Below, in pieces: positions 1 through 6,411 of a stretch of 6,411 nt of DNA. Source of the stretch: CAZQIC01 sp964593555 (GTDB lineage: Bacteria; Bacteroidota; Bacteroidia; JAFLBG01). The notes under the pieces were generated by a model that saw only the letters and a list, made by a program, of their open reading frames with translations, ran no database searches and was not told the DNA's origin. Numbering within the stretch: the first letter of the stretch is position 1; each line of letters starts with the position of its first letter. The position numbers were made by a program, and so were the translations under genes. The stretch is taken from NCBI GenBank assembly GCA_964593555.1, contig CAZQIC010000184.1, forward strand, positions 1 through 6,411, read 5' to 3'.

Positions 1-904
1 CCCCCACATTCCCCTGCAATCCCCCTGTATGTATAACCAATATTTCCTGTCCGCTTTTAAAATCTTTTTTTTCAATCAGCTGCTTTATTCCATACATCAT
101 TTTACCCGTGTACACAAAATCCAGCGGGATGGAATGCTGCATATTAAAATCGTTTATAAACGCAATGAGTTCCTCCGTATGTTTCGCATAACCTCCAAAA
201 TGATAATCGGTGATGATATTAAATTTGTTTTCGTTTTTTTCCCTGTCAAAAATTTTTCCTTCGTAAGTAAATAGCAATTTTAAAACATCTTCCTTCAAAA
301 AATATCCGTTCTTCAATGTAGCAAAACCCAAAGCTGTTTGTCCCTCAATTAAAGAATGAATAATACCTGCCATCGTTGCACCGGTACCAACGGGAACACA
401 AACAACATCAACATCAATTTCAAGATCTTTTAAAATTTCGGCACAGCCTTTAACCGCCAAGCTGTTGCTGCCCCCTTCGGGTATTAAATAAAATTGTCCG
501 AACTCATTCGTGAGTTCAATTATATTTTCATATTCATTTTTTGCTTTATATTTTTCTCTGCGCCAGAAAACCAATTGCATTCCGTTAGCTTTTGCCTGCA
601 ATAAGGTAGTGCTCAATATTGATGGCTCCTCTCCTCTTATTACACCAATGGTTTTAAAATTATGTTGTTTTCCCAAAGCTGCTGTCGCTGCAATGTGGTT
701 GGAATAAGCCCCGCCAAAGGTCAGTAAGGTATCGTGCCCAGCTTTGCGCGCTTCTTCAAGATTATACTTTAATTTAAAATATTTATTTCCTCCTGTAATA
801 GAATCAATAAGATCTAGACGCAGCATATACAACCGCAAATTATTTGCAGCCGCTTCCGTTGAAAGTATTTCCTCGAGTATTAAATTATTTTTTTGTTTGA
901 TCAT
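1..904 (-). CDS. PLP-dependent D-cysteine desulfhydrase / ACC deaminase family enzyme, C-terminus cut by window edge
   Basis: The frame is open from the ATG at 904-902 to the window edge, giving 301 residues with no stop. The family is usually slightly over 300 residues, so only a few are probably missing. It is a fold-type II PLP enzyme, probably cytosolic. Visible motifs are GGNK at 38-41 (K41 aligns with the Schiff-base lysine, K51 of Pseudomonas ACC deaminase), GGAYSNH at 64-70, the phosphate-binding GTGAT loop at 173-177, VYTGK at 264-268 and HTGG at 292-295. ACC deaminases carry Glu and Leu at the positions matching T266 and T293 (E295 and L322), whereas D-cysteine desulfhydrases carry Ser/Thr and Thr. 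This favours breakdown of D-cysteine or a related amino acid to pyruvate, ammonia and sulfide over ACC deamination; the true substrate is unknown. An in-frame GTG at 919-917 is a less likely start, and an in-frame TAA lies at 934-932. The gene diverges from the cysteine-rich gene at 949. Confidence 0.9.
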   Translation of the reverse strand, partial: MIKQKNNLILEEILSTEAAANNLRLYMLRLDLIDSITGGNKYFKLKYNLEEARKAGHDTLLTFGGAYSNHIAATAALGKQHNFKTIGVIRGEEPSILSTTLLQAKANGMQLVFWRREKYKAKNEYENIIELTNEFGQFYLIPEGGSNSLAVKGCAEILKDLEIDVDVVCVPVGTGATMAGIIHSLIEGQTALGFATLKNGYFLKEDVLKLLFTYEGKIFDREKNENKFNIITDYHFGGYAKHTEELIAFINDFNMQHSIPLDFVYTGKMMYGIKQLIEKKDFKSGQEILVIHTGGLQGNVG

Positions 905-909
905 ATGAA

Positions 910-940
910 TTTGAAACACCCGAATAATCCGTTAAATTTA
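910..940 (+). promoter_or_regulatory. candidate Bacteroidota-type promoter for the 949 gene
   Basis: TTTG at 910-913 and TAAATTTA at 933-940, separated by 19 bp, resemble the Bacteroidota sigma consensus (TTTG, then about 19 bp, then TAnnTTTG), with one mismatch in the last base. If it is used, transcription would start only a few bases before the ATG at 949, leaving almost no leader. The match is by eye in AT-rich DNA, so chance is a real possibility. Confidence 0.25.
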
Positions 941-948
941 CCAAAGTA

Positions 949-1119
949 ATGGACAATAAAGCCCTTGAACCTGATGACTTTTATTATAGCCCCGAAGGTT
1001 ATATTGTATTTACAGAGAAGTATTTGCTAAAAAGAGGGTATTGCTGCCAGAATGGTTGCAAACATTGCCCTTATGGGTTTAATAAGAAGACTGGGAGAAT
1101 TGAGAAGAAGGGGAGTTAG
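949..1119 (+). CDS. small cysteine-rich protein, DUF5522-like
   Basis: This 56-residue frame runs from ATG at 949 to TAG at 1117-1119. Its centre reads RGYCCQNGCKHCPYGF at 29-44, with cysteines 32, 33, 37 and 40 and H39. This matches my memory of the DUF5522 family (RGxCCxxGCxHCPY), short proteins in which little outside this core is conserved. The N-terminal half (DDFYYSPEGYIVFTEKYLLK) also fits the family. The function is unknown. The CC-x3-C-x2-C arrangement could bind a metal, which is inference. The C-terminal tail is Lys/Gly-rich, and its last codons lie inside a 14-bp tandem duplication, so the end may have been altered by repeat expansion. There is no clear ribosome-binding site. The gene lies 44 bp from the start of the divergent PLP enzyme and 130 bp before hutU; co-transcription with hutU is possible but the repeat-rich gap argues against tight coupling. 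Confidence 0.85.
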   Translation: MDNKALEPDDFYYSPEGYIVFTEKYLLKRGYCCQNGCKHCPYGFNKKTGRIEKKGS

Positions 1120-1137
1120 AAGTGGGGAGTTGGAAGT
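1110..1137 (+). repeat. 14-bp tandem duplication across the 949 gene's stop codon
   Basis: GGGGAGTTAGAAGT (1110-1123) is followed directly by GGGGAGTTGGAAGT (1124-1137), 13 of 14 bases identical. The stop codon TAG lies in the first unit; the single differing base (A to G) removes the same trinucleotide from the second. Past it the DNA stays G/T-rich, and GTTAGCA recurs at 1153-1159 and 1166-1172. This looks like slippage-prone spacer DNA. Confidence 0.75.
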
Positions 1138-1186
1138 GGTTGTTCGTTGTTGGTTAGCAGTTGTTGTTAGCAAAGAATTCGCACCC

Positions 1187-1248
1187 ATTCGTATAAATTC
1201 GTAATTCGTAGAAGTTAAAAGTTGATTCGTATAAATTCTTAATTCGTA
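1187..1248 (+). repeat. paired 24-bp repeat built from ATTCGTA units
   Basis: Two 24-bp copies (1187-1210 and 1225-1248) differ at one base, with 14 bp between them. Each consists of ATTCGTA, then TAA, then two further ATTCGTA units; in the second copy the middle unit reads ATTCTTA. A related GAATTCG stands at 1175-1181. The second copy ends one base before the hutU ATG at 1250, so it forms the immediate 5' leader. TAAATTCG at 1194-1201 is one base from the TAnnTTTG promoter element, but I see no -33 element at suitable spacing. Confidence 0.8.
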
Positions 1249-1249
1249 T

Positions 1250-3265
1250 ATGAAAGAGTTTCAAAAAATAATACTGCAAGGAATCCCCACCAAACTTCCT
1301 GCTCCTAAAGTGCTGGATTCAAATATTAATCATGCTCCTAAAAGAAAAGACATTTTATCTTCTGAAGAAAAAAAACTAGCACTTCGTAATGCACTTCGTT
1401 ATTTTGATCCCAAGCATCATACTATTTTAGCAAAAGAATTTTCAGAAGAATTAAAAAATTACGGACGTATTTACATGTATCGCTTTCGTCCTGATTATAA
1501 AATTTACGCGAGGCCAATTAATGAGTATCCGCATAAATCAAAGCAAGCCGCAGCTATCATGCATATGTTGAGCAACAATCTTGATCATACTGTTGCGCAG
1601 CATCCCGACGAATTAATTACCTATGGCGGCAACGGAGCAGTATTCCAGAACTGGGCACAATACCTGCTCACCATGAAATACCTTGCACAAATGACAAACG
1701 AACAGACGCTTGTTATGTATTCCGGTCACCCACTTGGATTATTTCCATCGCATAAAGAAGCGCCGCGTGTTGTAGTTACCAATGGAATGATGATACCGAA
1801 TTATTCCAAACAAGATGACTGGGAAAAATTTAATGCATTGGGGGTAACACAATACGGACAAATGACAGCGGGTTCATTCATGTATATTGGTCCGCAGGGA
1901 ATTGTTCATGGCACTACCATAACATTATTGAATGCAGGAAGAATAACAGGAGCAAAATCACTGGCAGGAAAACTATTTGTATCATCCGGCCTTGGCGGAA
2001 TGAGCGGCGCACAACCTAAAGCCGCAGTAATTGCAGGTGCTCTAGCAGTAATTGCAGAAATAAATTCCAAAGCAACACAAACGCGACATTCGCAAGGATG
2101 GGTAGATGAAGTATACAACGATCTGAATGAATTGATAAACCGTATTGCAATCGCAAAAGAAAAAAAAGAAGCTGTTTCACTCGCTTACCATGGAAACATT
2201 GTTGACTTATGGGAAAAATTAGCTGACGAAAAAATTAAAGTTGATTTAGGTTCAGATCAAACATCATTACATAATCCCTGGGCGGGTGGTTATTATCCCG
2301 TAGGTATTTCATTTGAAGATGCAAAAAAAATGATGACCGAAAATCCGGAACAATTTAAAAAAGAAGTAAAGCAAACATTAATACGTCATGTAGCAGCAAT
2401 AAATAAACTTGCTGCCAACGGAATGTATTTTTTCGATTACGGAAACGCATTTTTACTGGAGGCTGGCCGCGCCGGTGCGGATGTATTTCTCCCCTCTCCC
2501 TCCGGAGAGGGGTCGGGGCTGAAGCACAAATACCCCTCGTACGTACAGGATATTATGGGGCCCATGTGTTTCGATTATGGATTTGGTCCGTTCAGATGGG
2601 TTTGTACATCAGCAAATCCAAAAGACCTGGAGACAACAGATAAAATCGCAACACAAGTTTTAGAAAAATTATACAAAAAAGCTCCGAAAGAGATCAAGCA
2701 GCAATTATCCGACAACATTCGCTGGATAAAAGAAGCGCAAAAAAATAAATTGGTAGTTGGTTCGCAGGCTCGCATATTATATGCCGACGCAGAAGGTAGA
2801 ATAAAAATTGCAGAAGCGTTTAATAAAGCAGTAAAAACAAAAAAAATATCTGCGCCCGTTGTATTGGGCCGTGACCATCATGATGTTTCGGGAACAGATT
2901 CACCTTATCGTGAAACATCAAACATTTACGATGGCTCACAATTCACAGCTGATATGGCGGTACAAAATTTTGTGGGCGATGCATTTCGCGGTGCCACATG
3001 GGTAAGTTTACACAATGGGGGTGGCGTTGGCTGGGGCGAAGTAATTAATGGAGGATTTGGAATGGTATTAGATGGGACAAAAGAATGTGATAATAGATTA
3101 AAACAAATGTTATTCTGGGATGTGAATAATGGAATTGCACGAAGAAGCTGGGCAAGGAACAAAGAGGCAATATTCGCAATTAAGAGGGCCATGAAAGCAG
3201 AAAAAAAATTAAACGTTACCCTCCCAAACCTTGTTAATGACGAAATAATAGGGAATATTTTCTGA
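1250..3265 (+). CDS. hutU: urocanate hydratase (urocanase), long form
   Basis: HutU adds water to urocanate to give 4-imidazolone-5-propanoate, the second step of histidine degradation, using tightly bound NAD+ as an electrophile in the cytosol. The 671-residue length fits the long form found in Bacteroidota and animals rather than the roughly 555-residue form of Pseudomonas and Bacillus. An N-terminal region of about 70 extra residues precedes YGGNG at 125-129. Further motifs are TLVMYSGHPLGLFPSH, GQMTAGSFMYIGPQGIVHG, the NAD-binding SGLGGMSGAQ at 246-255, SDQTSLHNP, GFGPFRW at 444-450, GRDHHD at 540-545 and ATWVSLHNGGGVG at 582-594. In a gapless comparison the position of Pseudomonas Cys410 is D442, with C440 nearby; as I recall this is normal for the long form. 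Residues 414-425 look inserted and are encoded by a palindromic repeat. The ATG at 1250 fits the usual family start. No other hut gene is in the window. Confidence 0.96.
   Translation: MKEFQKIILQGIPTKLPAPKVLDSNINHAPKRKDILSSEEKKLALRNALRYFDPKHHTILAKEFSEELKNYGRIYMYRFRPDYKIYARPINEYPHKSKQAAAIMHMLSNNLDHTVAQHPDELITYGGNGAVFQNWAQYLLTMKYLAQMTNEQTLVMYSGHPLGLFPSHKEAPRVVVTNGMMIPNYSKQDDWEKFNALGVTQYGQMTAGSFMYIGPQGIVHGTTITLLNAGRITGAKSLAGKLFVSSGLGGMSGAQPKAAVIAGALAVIAEINSKATQTRHSQGWVDEVYNDLNELINRIAIAKEKKEAVSLAYHGNIVDLWEKLADEKIKVDLGSDQTSLHNPWAGGYYPVGISFEDAKKMMTENPEQFKKEVKQTLIRHVAAINKLAANGMYFFDYGNAFLLEAGRAGADVFLPSPSGEGSGLKHKYPSYVQDIMGPMCFDYGFGPFRWVCTSANPKDLETTDKIATQVLEKLYKKAPKEIKQQLSDNIRWIKEAQKNKLVVGSQARILYADAEGRIKIAEAFNKAVKTKKISAPVVLGRDHHDVSGTDSPYRETSNIYDGSQFTADMAVQNFVGDAFRGATWVSLHNGGGVGWGEVINGGFGMVLDGTKECDNRLKQMLFWDVNNGIARRSWARNKEAIFAIKRAMKAEKKLNVTLPNLVNDEIIGNIF
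2489..2519 (+). repeat. GC-rich palindromic repeat inside hutU, read in frame
   Basis: CCCCTCTCC at 2491-2499 and GGAGAGGGG at 2504-2512 form a perfect 9-bp inverted repeat around a 4-base loop, followed by TCGGGGC. The segment is almost all G and C within an AT-rich gene. It resembles the CCCCTCTCC...GGAGAGGGG palindromes I recall from Bacteroidota intergenic DNA. It is translated as LPSPSGEGSG (414-423), between the conserved GRAGADV and KYPSYVQDIMG blocks, which I expect to lie close together in other long urocanases. The boundaries are approximate and the repeat family is not confirmed by search. Confidence 0.6.
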
Positions 3266-3320
3266 TACCGCAATGGCACAGATATTGATATATATTGGTA
3301 AAAGCAGTAATTTTATGCAG

Positions 3321-3725
3321 ATGAAAAACAAACTATTATTTACATATATTCTTATTTCCTCATTATTTATTGCCTGTTCACCTGAGGATGAGACAACACC
3401 AACAGAGGACAGGGATAAATTTATTGCATCATGGACCTGCAATGAAAGCAGTTCTATTACTGGCAGCAACCCGCCATTTACAGTGCATATAAATAAAGGA
3501 ACCGCAAGTGATGCAGTGTTGATCGAAAATTTTTACGGACTTGGGTTTACAAATAAGGCTACTGGCGAAATCACTGTAAATGATATTGATATCCCAACAC
3601 AAATTTTAGCTGGAAATACAATTCAAGGAAACGGAACTATTTCTGGAAATATTATTTCGATGCACTATTCTGTAAATGACGGAGCGGGAGTAGACAGCCT
3701 TACTGTGACCTTTACAAAACAATAA
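3321..3725 (+). CDS. small predicted lipoprotein, function unknown
   Basis: The chosen start at 3321 gives 134 residues and a clean signal peptide: MKNK, a hydrophobic stretch, then LFIAC with the lipidated cysteine at 19. The frame also opens at 3273, but that adds 16 residues before the Lys-rich start and makes a poorer signal. After the cysteine comes SPEDETTPTED, an acidic tract like the signals that send Bacteroidota lipoproteins to the outer surface, so an outer-membrane location is likely. The remaining part is rich in short alternating beta-type segments (DKFIASWTC, ITVNDIDIP, GNGTISGNIISMHYSV, DSLTVTFTK), suggesting a small beta-barrel or lipocalin-like fold; this is inference from pattern only. 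The gene starts 55 bp after the hutU stop on the same strand and could be read from the same transcript, though nothing links it to histidine breakdown. I do not recognise a named family. Confidence 0.85.
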   Translation: MKNKLLFTYILISSLFIACSPEDETTPTEDRDKFIASWTCNESSSITGSNPPFTVHINKGTASDAVLIENFYGLGFTNKATGEITVNDIDIPTQILAGNTIQGNGTISGNIISMHYSVNDGAGVDSLTVTFTKQ

Positions 3726-3742
3726 ACTTTATCAATGAGCTT

Positions 3743-3762
3743 GGCTTTCACCTTTGAAAGCC
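3743..3762 (+). terminator. candidate terminator hairpin after the lipoprotein gene
   Basis: GGCTTTCA (3743-3750) and TGAAAGCC (3755-3762) form a perfect 8-bp stem with a 4-base loop, 17 bp after the lipoprotein stop. No run of T follows on either strand, so a classical intrinsic terminator is not fully met. Its place between convergent genes still suggests a role in ending or protecting transcripts, possibly from both sides. Confidence 0.4.
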
Positions 3763-3763
3763 T

Positions 3764-3909
3764 TAGTCGAATTAATCCCACAATTTCAGCGGAATCCGGG
3801 TAATACCAGAGAACTCCGCTTCGCTTCAATATATTGTTTCAAAGCTCTGTTTGGGTTACTACCTTTCATCAAGTTGAGCGGAGATGAAAAATTGCCGTCC
3901 GATTGGCTA
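3764..3909. other. convergent spacer with competing inverted repeats, no gene
   Basis: Between the lipoprotein and pheT ends there is no credible coding frame. CTCCGCT at 3814-3820 can pair with AGCGGA upstream at 3788-3793 (6 bp) or with AGCGGAG downstream at 3877-3883 (7 bp). A further pair is TTTCATC at 3864-3870 with GATGAAA at 3883-3889. The stretch is less AT-rich than the surrounding non-coding DNA. It might be a decayed or dispersed intergenic repeat, or a structured 3' end; the sequence alone does not decide. Confidence 0.4.
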
Positions 3910-6357
3910 TCATCTTACTTTTGCACCCAATTGTTCTTCAAAATTCTTCTGGAGTTTTGCCATTACACTTTCTATTTGTTTATCGGTTAGTGTGGCTTCA
4001 TTGTCCTGCAAAATAAAACTCAAGGCATATGATTTTTTCCCTGCTTCTAATTTATCTCCTTCATACACATCAAAAATATTTACCTCTTTCAATAATTTTT
4101 TTTCTGTTGATCTGGCAATACTTTCTAACTGCTCAAATTTTACTGCACTATCAATAAGCAAAGCCAGGTCTCTCCTTACTGAAGGGAACTTTGAAATTTC
4201 TTTGTATTCAATTTTTATTTTTGTCGCAGTTTTAACCAATGCATCCCAATTTAAATCAGCATAATAAACCGGTTGTTTTACATCTGCAACCTTTAACAAC
4301 GACTGCTTAACCTTTCCAATTACTGCCAATTCCTTTTTATTAACGGAAAAAGTAATTACATCCGATAGCAGGTCGTGATCTGCAGCAATAGTGATTGTTG
4401 CATGCAACCCAAATTTTTCAAAAACACTTTGCACAGCCCCTTTTAATGAAAATAGGTCCGCATCGTCACCAGACGCGTTCCACGCTTCTTTATGCTTTTT
4501 ACCGGTAATAAAAAGTGATAAATGAACACTCTCCTTGTACTTCCACTCGGCTTCATTTTCCTTTTGATATGTTTTGCCAAATTCAAATATCTTCACATCT
4601 TGTGTTTTCCTATTCAGGTTATACGCTATTGTTTCCAGTCCGCTGAACAAAAGCGTTTGGCGCAACACACTAAGGTCGCTGCTTAAAGAATTTAGCAAGG
4701 CAATATTTTTATCTGCCATACCCGGGATCGCAGCAGAATAACTTTCATTCGTGAGAGATGTATTCATTACCTCTGTAAAGCCATTGTTGCACAATAAATT
4801 TGCAACAGTATTTTGAAATTTATTTTTATCAGGTTTTTGAGAGAACGAAAGCGATGAATTAAATTTTTCGGGAAGTTCAATATTATTATAGCCATATATC
4901 CTTAATACCTCTTCTATCACATCGGCCTCTCTTGTTACATCCACTTTATACAATGGTACCGACAACTGCAGCGCATCAGTACCTTCGCTGATAATTGATA
5001 TTCCCAATGACGTCAAAATGGATTTAATTATTTTGTGATCTATAACTTTGCCAATTAGGGTGTCGCAATTTTTATAAGAGAATCCTACGTTATACGGTTC
5101 AATTACTTCCGGGTAAATGTCTACGATATCTGATGAAATTTTTCCTCCTGCAACTTCTTTTATTATTTGTACCACGCGCTTAAGGGCATAAACAGTAATG
5201 CCAGGATCGGAACCTCTTTCAAAACGAAAAGACGCATCCGTTTTAAGATCATGGATCTTAGCTGTTTTTCTCACCGCTGCTGGATGAAAACAAGCGCTTT
5301 CAATAAAAATATTTTTTGTTTTCTCTGTTACACCCGAATCAATACCTCCAAAAACTCCCGCCATACACATGCCCTGTTTTGTATTGCATATCATCAACTC
5401 TTCGCCCGTAAGTTCGCGCTCTTTCTCATCCAAGGTTTTGAACTTTGTACCTTTTGGTAAAGTTTTAACAATAATTTTTTTACCTTCTATTTTATCCGCA
5501 TCAAATGCATGGAGCGGCTGCCCTAAATCATGCAATACATAATTTGTTGCGTCAACAATATTATTTATACTTTTTAATCCAATGCTTTCAAGTCTTTGTT
5601 TCAGCCATGCCGGTGAAGGTCCAACTTTTACTCCTGACACAGACATACCTGAATAACGCGGACATAATTCAGCATCTTCGACACTTACATTTATTTGCAG
5701 ATCCTTATTCTCAACATTAAAAGAAATTTGTGCCGGAAGATCAATTGATACTCCCCCATGTGATTCCATTACATATCTGCACGAAAGTACCGCAGCCAAG
5801 TCACGGGCAACACCAACGTGTGAAGTAGCATCGGCACGATTAGGCGTTAAGCCAATTTCAAAAATATGATCCTGTTCAACATTAAAATATTCAGAAGCAT
5901 GCGTCCCTACAATTGCCTTGTCATTCAACACCATTATCCCTTCATGCGAAGTACCCAAACCAATTTCATCTTCGGCACATATCATCCCTTCGGAAAGATG
6001 TCCCCTTATTTTTGATTTTTTTATTTGAAAAGGTTCGCCTTCCGCAGGATACAACATGGCACCAACTGTTGCAACAACAACTTTTTGTCCGGCTGCAACA
6101 TTGCTCGCACCGCAAACAATATTTAATAAAGTTCCTGTACCAATATCAACAGTAGTAATACTTAACCTGTCTGCATCGGGATGTTTATCTTTTGATTTTA
6201 CTTCTCCGATCACAATTCCTTCAAGTCCTCCTTTTACAGATTCGAACTTTTCAATGCTTTCTACTTCCAGCCCACACCCTGTTAACATTTCTGCAGCAAC
6301 AACAGGAGGTAAGTCTGTTTTAATAAAATCCTTAAGCCAGTTATATGATATTTTCAT
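3910..6357 (-). CDS. pheT: phenylalanyl-tRNA synthetase beta subunit
   Basis: PheT pairs with PheS as an alpha2beta2 enzyme that charges tRNA-Phe; the beta subunit binds tRNA and edits mischarged tyrosine. The 815-residue length and full domain order fit an intact gene. The N-terminus is MKISYNWLKDFI, followed by the EMAP-type tRNA-binding OB domain at about 40-155 (KHPDADRLS at 58-66, IVCGASNV at 80-87). Then come the B3/4 editing domain at about 225-385 (ending RFERGSDP), the B5 domain at about 415-492 (VDVTREADVIEEVLRIYGYN), the catalytic-like core at about 505-705, and the C-terminal FDX-ACB domain from about 722 (FPSVRRDLALL). The ATG at 6357-6355 is the family start; the stop is TGA at 3912-3910. 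No ribosome-binding site is evident. pheS is not adjacent on the visible side, so the subunits are either unlinked or separated by the window edge. It converges with the lipoprotein gene. Confidence 0.97.
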   Translation of the reverse strand: MKISYNWLKDFIKTDLPPVVAAEMLTGCGLEVESIEKFESVKGGLEGIVIGEVKSKDKHPDADRLSITTVDIGTGTLLNIVCGASNVAAGQKVVVATVGAMLYPAEGEPFQIKKSKIRGHLSEGMICAEDEIGLGTSHEGIMVLNDKAIVGTHASEYFNVEQDHIFEIGLTPNRADATSHVGVARDLAAVLSCRYVMESHGGVSIDLPAQISFNVENKDLQINVSVEDAELCPRYSGMSVSGVKVGPSPAWLKQRLESIGLKSINNIVDATNYVLHDLGQPLHAFDADKIEGKKIIVKTLPKGTKFKTLDEKERELTGEELMICNTKQGMCMAGVFGGIDSGVTEKTKNIFIESACFHPAAVRKTAKIHDLKTDASFRFERGSDPGITVYALKRVVQIIKEVAGGKISSDIVDIYPEVIEPYNVGFSYKNCDTLIGKVIDHKIIKSILTSLGISIISEGTDALQLSVPLYKVDVTREADVIEEVLRIYGYNNIELPEKFNSSLSFSQKPDKNKFQNTVANLLCNNGFTEVMNTSLTNESYSAAIPGMADKNIALLNSLSSDLSVLRQTLLFSGLETIAYNLNRKTQDVKIFEFGKTYQKENEAEWKYKESVHLSLFITGKKHKEAWNASGDDADLFSLKGAVQSVFEKFGLHATITIAADHDLLSDVITFSVNKKELAVIGKVKQSLLKVADVKQPVYYADLNWDALVKTATKIKIEYKEISKFPSVRRDLALLIDSAVKFEQLESIARSTEKKLLKEVNIFDVYEGDKLEAGKKSYALSFILQDNEATLTDKQIESVMAKLQKNFEEQLGAKVR

Positions 6358-6381
6358 GCTTTTTATTGTGAATTATGAATC

Positions 6382-6389
6382 TAAAGATA
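6382..6389 (-). promoter_or_regulatory. candidate -7 promoter element of pheT
   Basis: Read on the minus strand this is TATCTTTA, one base from TAnnTTTG, lying 24 bp before the pheT start. The matching -33 element would fall at or beyond the window edge and cannot be confirmed. The leader is AT-rich and shows no phenylalanine-rich leader peptide in the few bases available. Confidence 0.3.
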
Positions 6390-6411
6390 ATAAATATGCA
6401 TTGGATTAAGG

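Noticed and set aside
29..707. Plus-strand open frames opposite the PLP enzyme
   Set aside because: The minus strand encodes all the family motifs continuously over this stretch, so these are antisense shadows.
1187..1248. Possible CRISPR array from the paired 24-bp repeats
   Set aside because: There are only two copies, each made internally of 7-bp units, with a 14-bp gap between them and no cas genes nearby.
2489..2519. Possible frameshift or transcription terminator in hutU at the GC-rich hairpin
   Set aside because: The reading frame is conserved on both sides, and no T run follows the stem, so neither a broken gene nor an intrinsic terminator is supported.
2926..3279. 117-codon open frame on the minus strand within the 3' end of hutU
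   Set aside because: It lies antisense to highly conserved urocanase sequence and its translation shows no recognisable domain; it is a shadow of the real gene.
3273..3320. Upstream start for the lipoprotein
   Set aside because: It would put 16 mostly uncharged residues ahead of the Lys-rich signal peptide start at 3321, which gives a standard lipoprotein signal.
3754..3990. 78-codon plus-strand frame across the convergent spacer into pheT
   Set aside because: It starts inside a hairpin and runs antisense into the pheT end, with no start signal or recognisable domain.

Overview
The window looks like an ordinary chromosomal stretch from a member of the Bacteroidota. The evidence is the low G+C content, the near absence of Shine-Dalgarno sequences, the long (about 670-residue) form of urocanase, a small lipoprotein with an acidic stretch after its cysteine, and TAnnTTTG-like promoter elements. 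I cannot place the order or genus from the sequence alone.

Layout from left to right. Positions 1-904 (minus strand) hold nearly all of a PLP-dependent enzyme of the ACC deaminase/D-cysteine desulfhydrase family, cut at its C-terminus by the window edge. Its start codon directly abuts an ATG on the opposite strand, and 44 bp further on lies a 56-codon cysteine-rich gene (949-1119, plus strand) resembling the DUF5522 family. A 130-bp spacer made of short repeats (1110-1249) leads straight into the start codon of hutU (1250-3265), a full-length urocanate hydratase. A small lipoprotein gene (3321-3725) follows on the same strand. A 184-bp convergent spacer with several possible hairpins separates it from pheT (3910-6357, minus strand), the complete beta subunit of phenylalanyl-tRNA synthetase. 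Its promoter region reaches the right edge.

The genes do not form one pathway. HutU carries out the second step of histidine breakdown, but no hutH, hutI or hutG is present. The PLP enzyme has desulfhydrase-type residues. PheT is housekeeping, and its partner pheS is not in view. No mobile element with a transposase, phage gene, CRISPR array, rRNA or tRNA was seen, and I did not find a new multi-gene system.

The most notable signal is a GC-rich 31-bp segment with a perfect 9-bp inverted repeat inside hutU. It is read in frame as an added Ser/Pro/Gly-rich loop, and it looks like an intergenic palindromic repeat that inserted into a coding region without breaking it. Second is the repeat-built spacer whose last unit ends one base before the hutU start codon.
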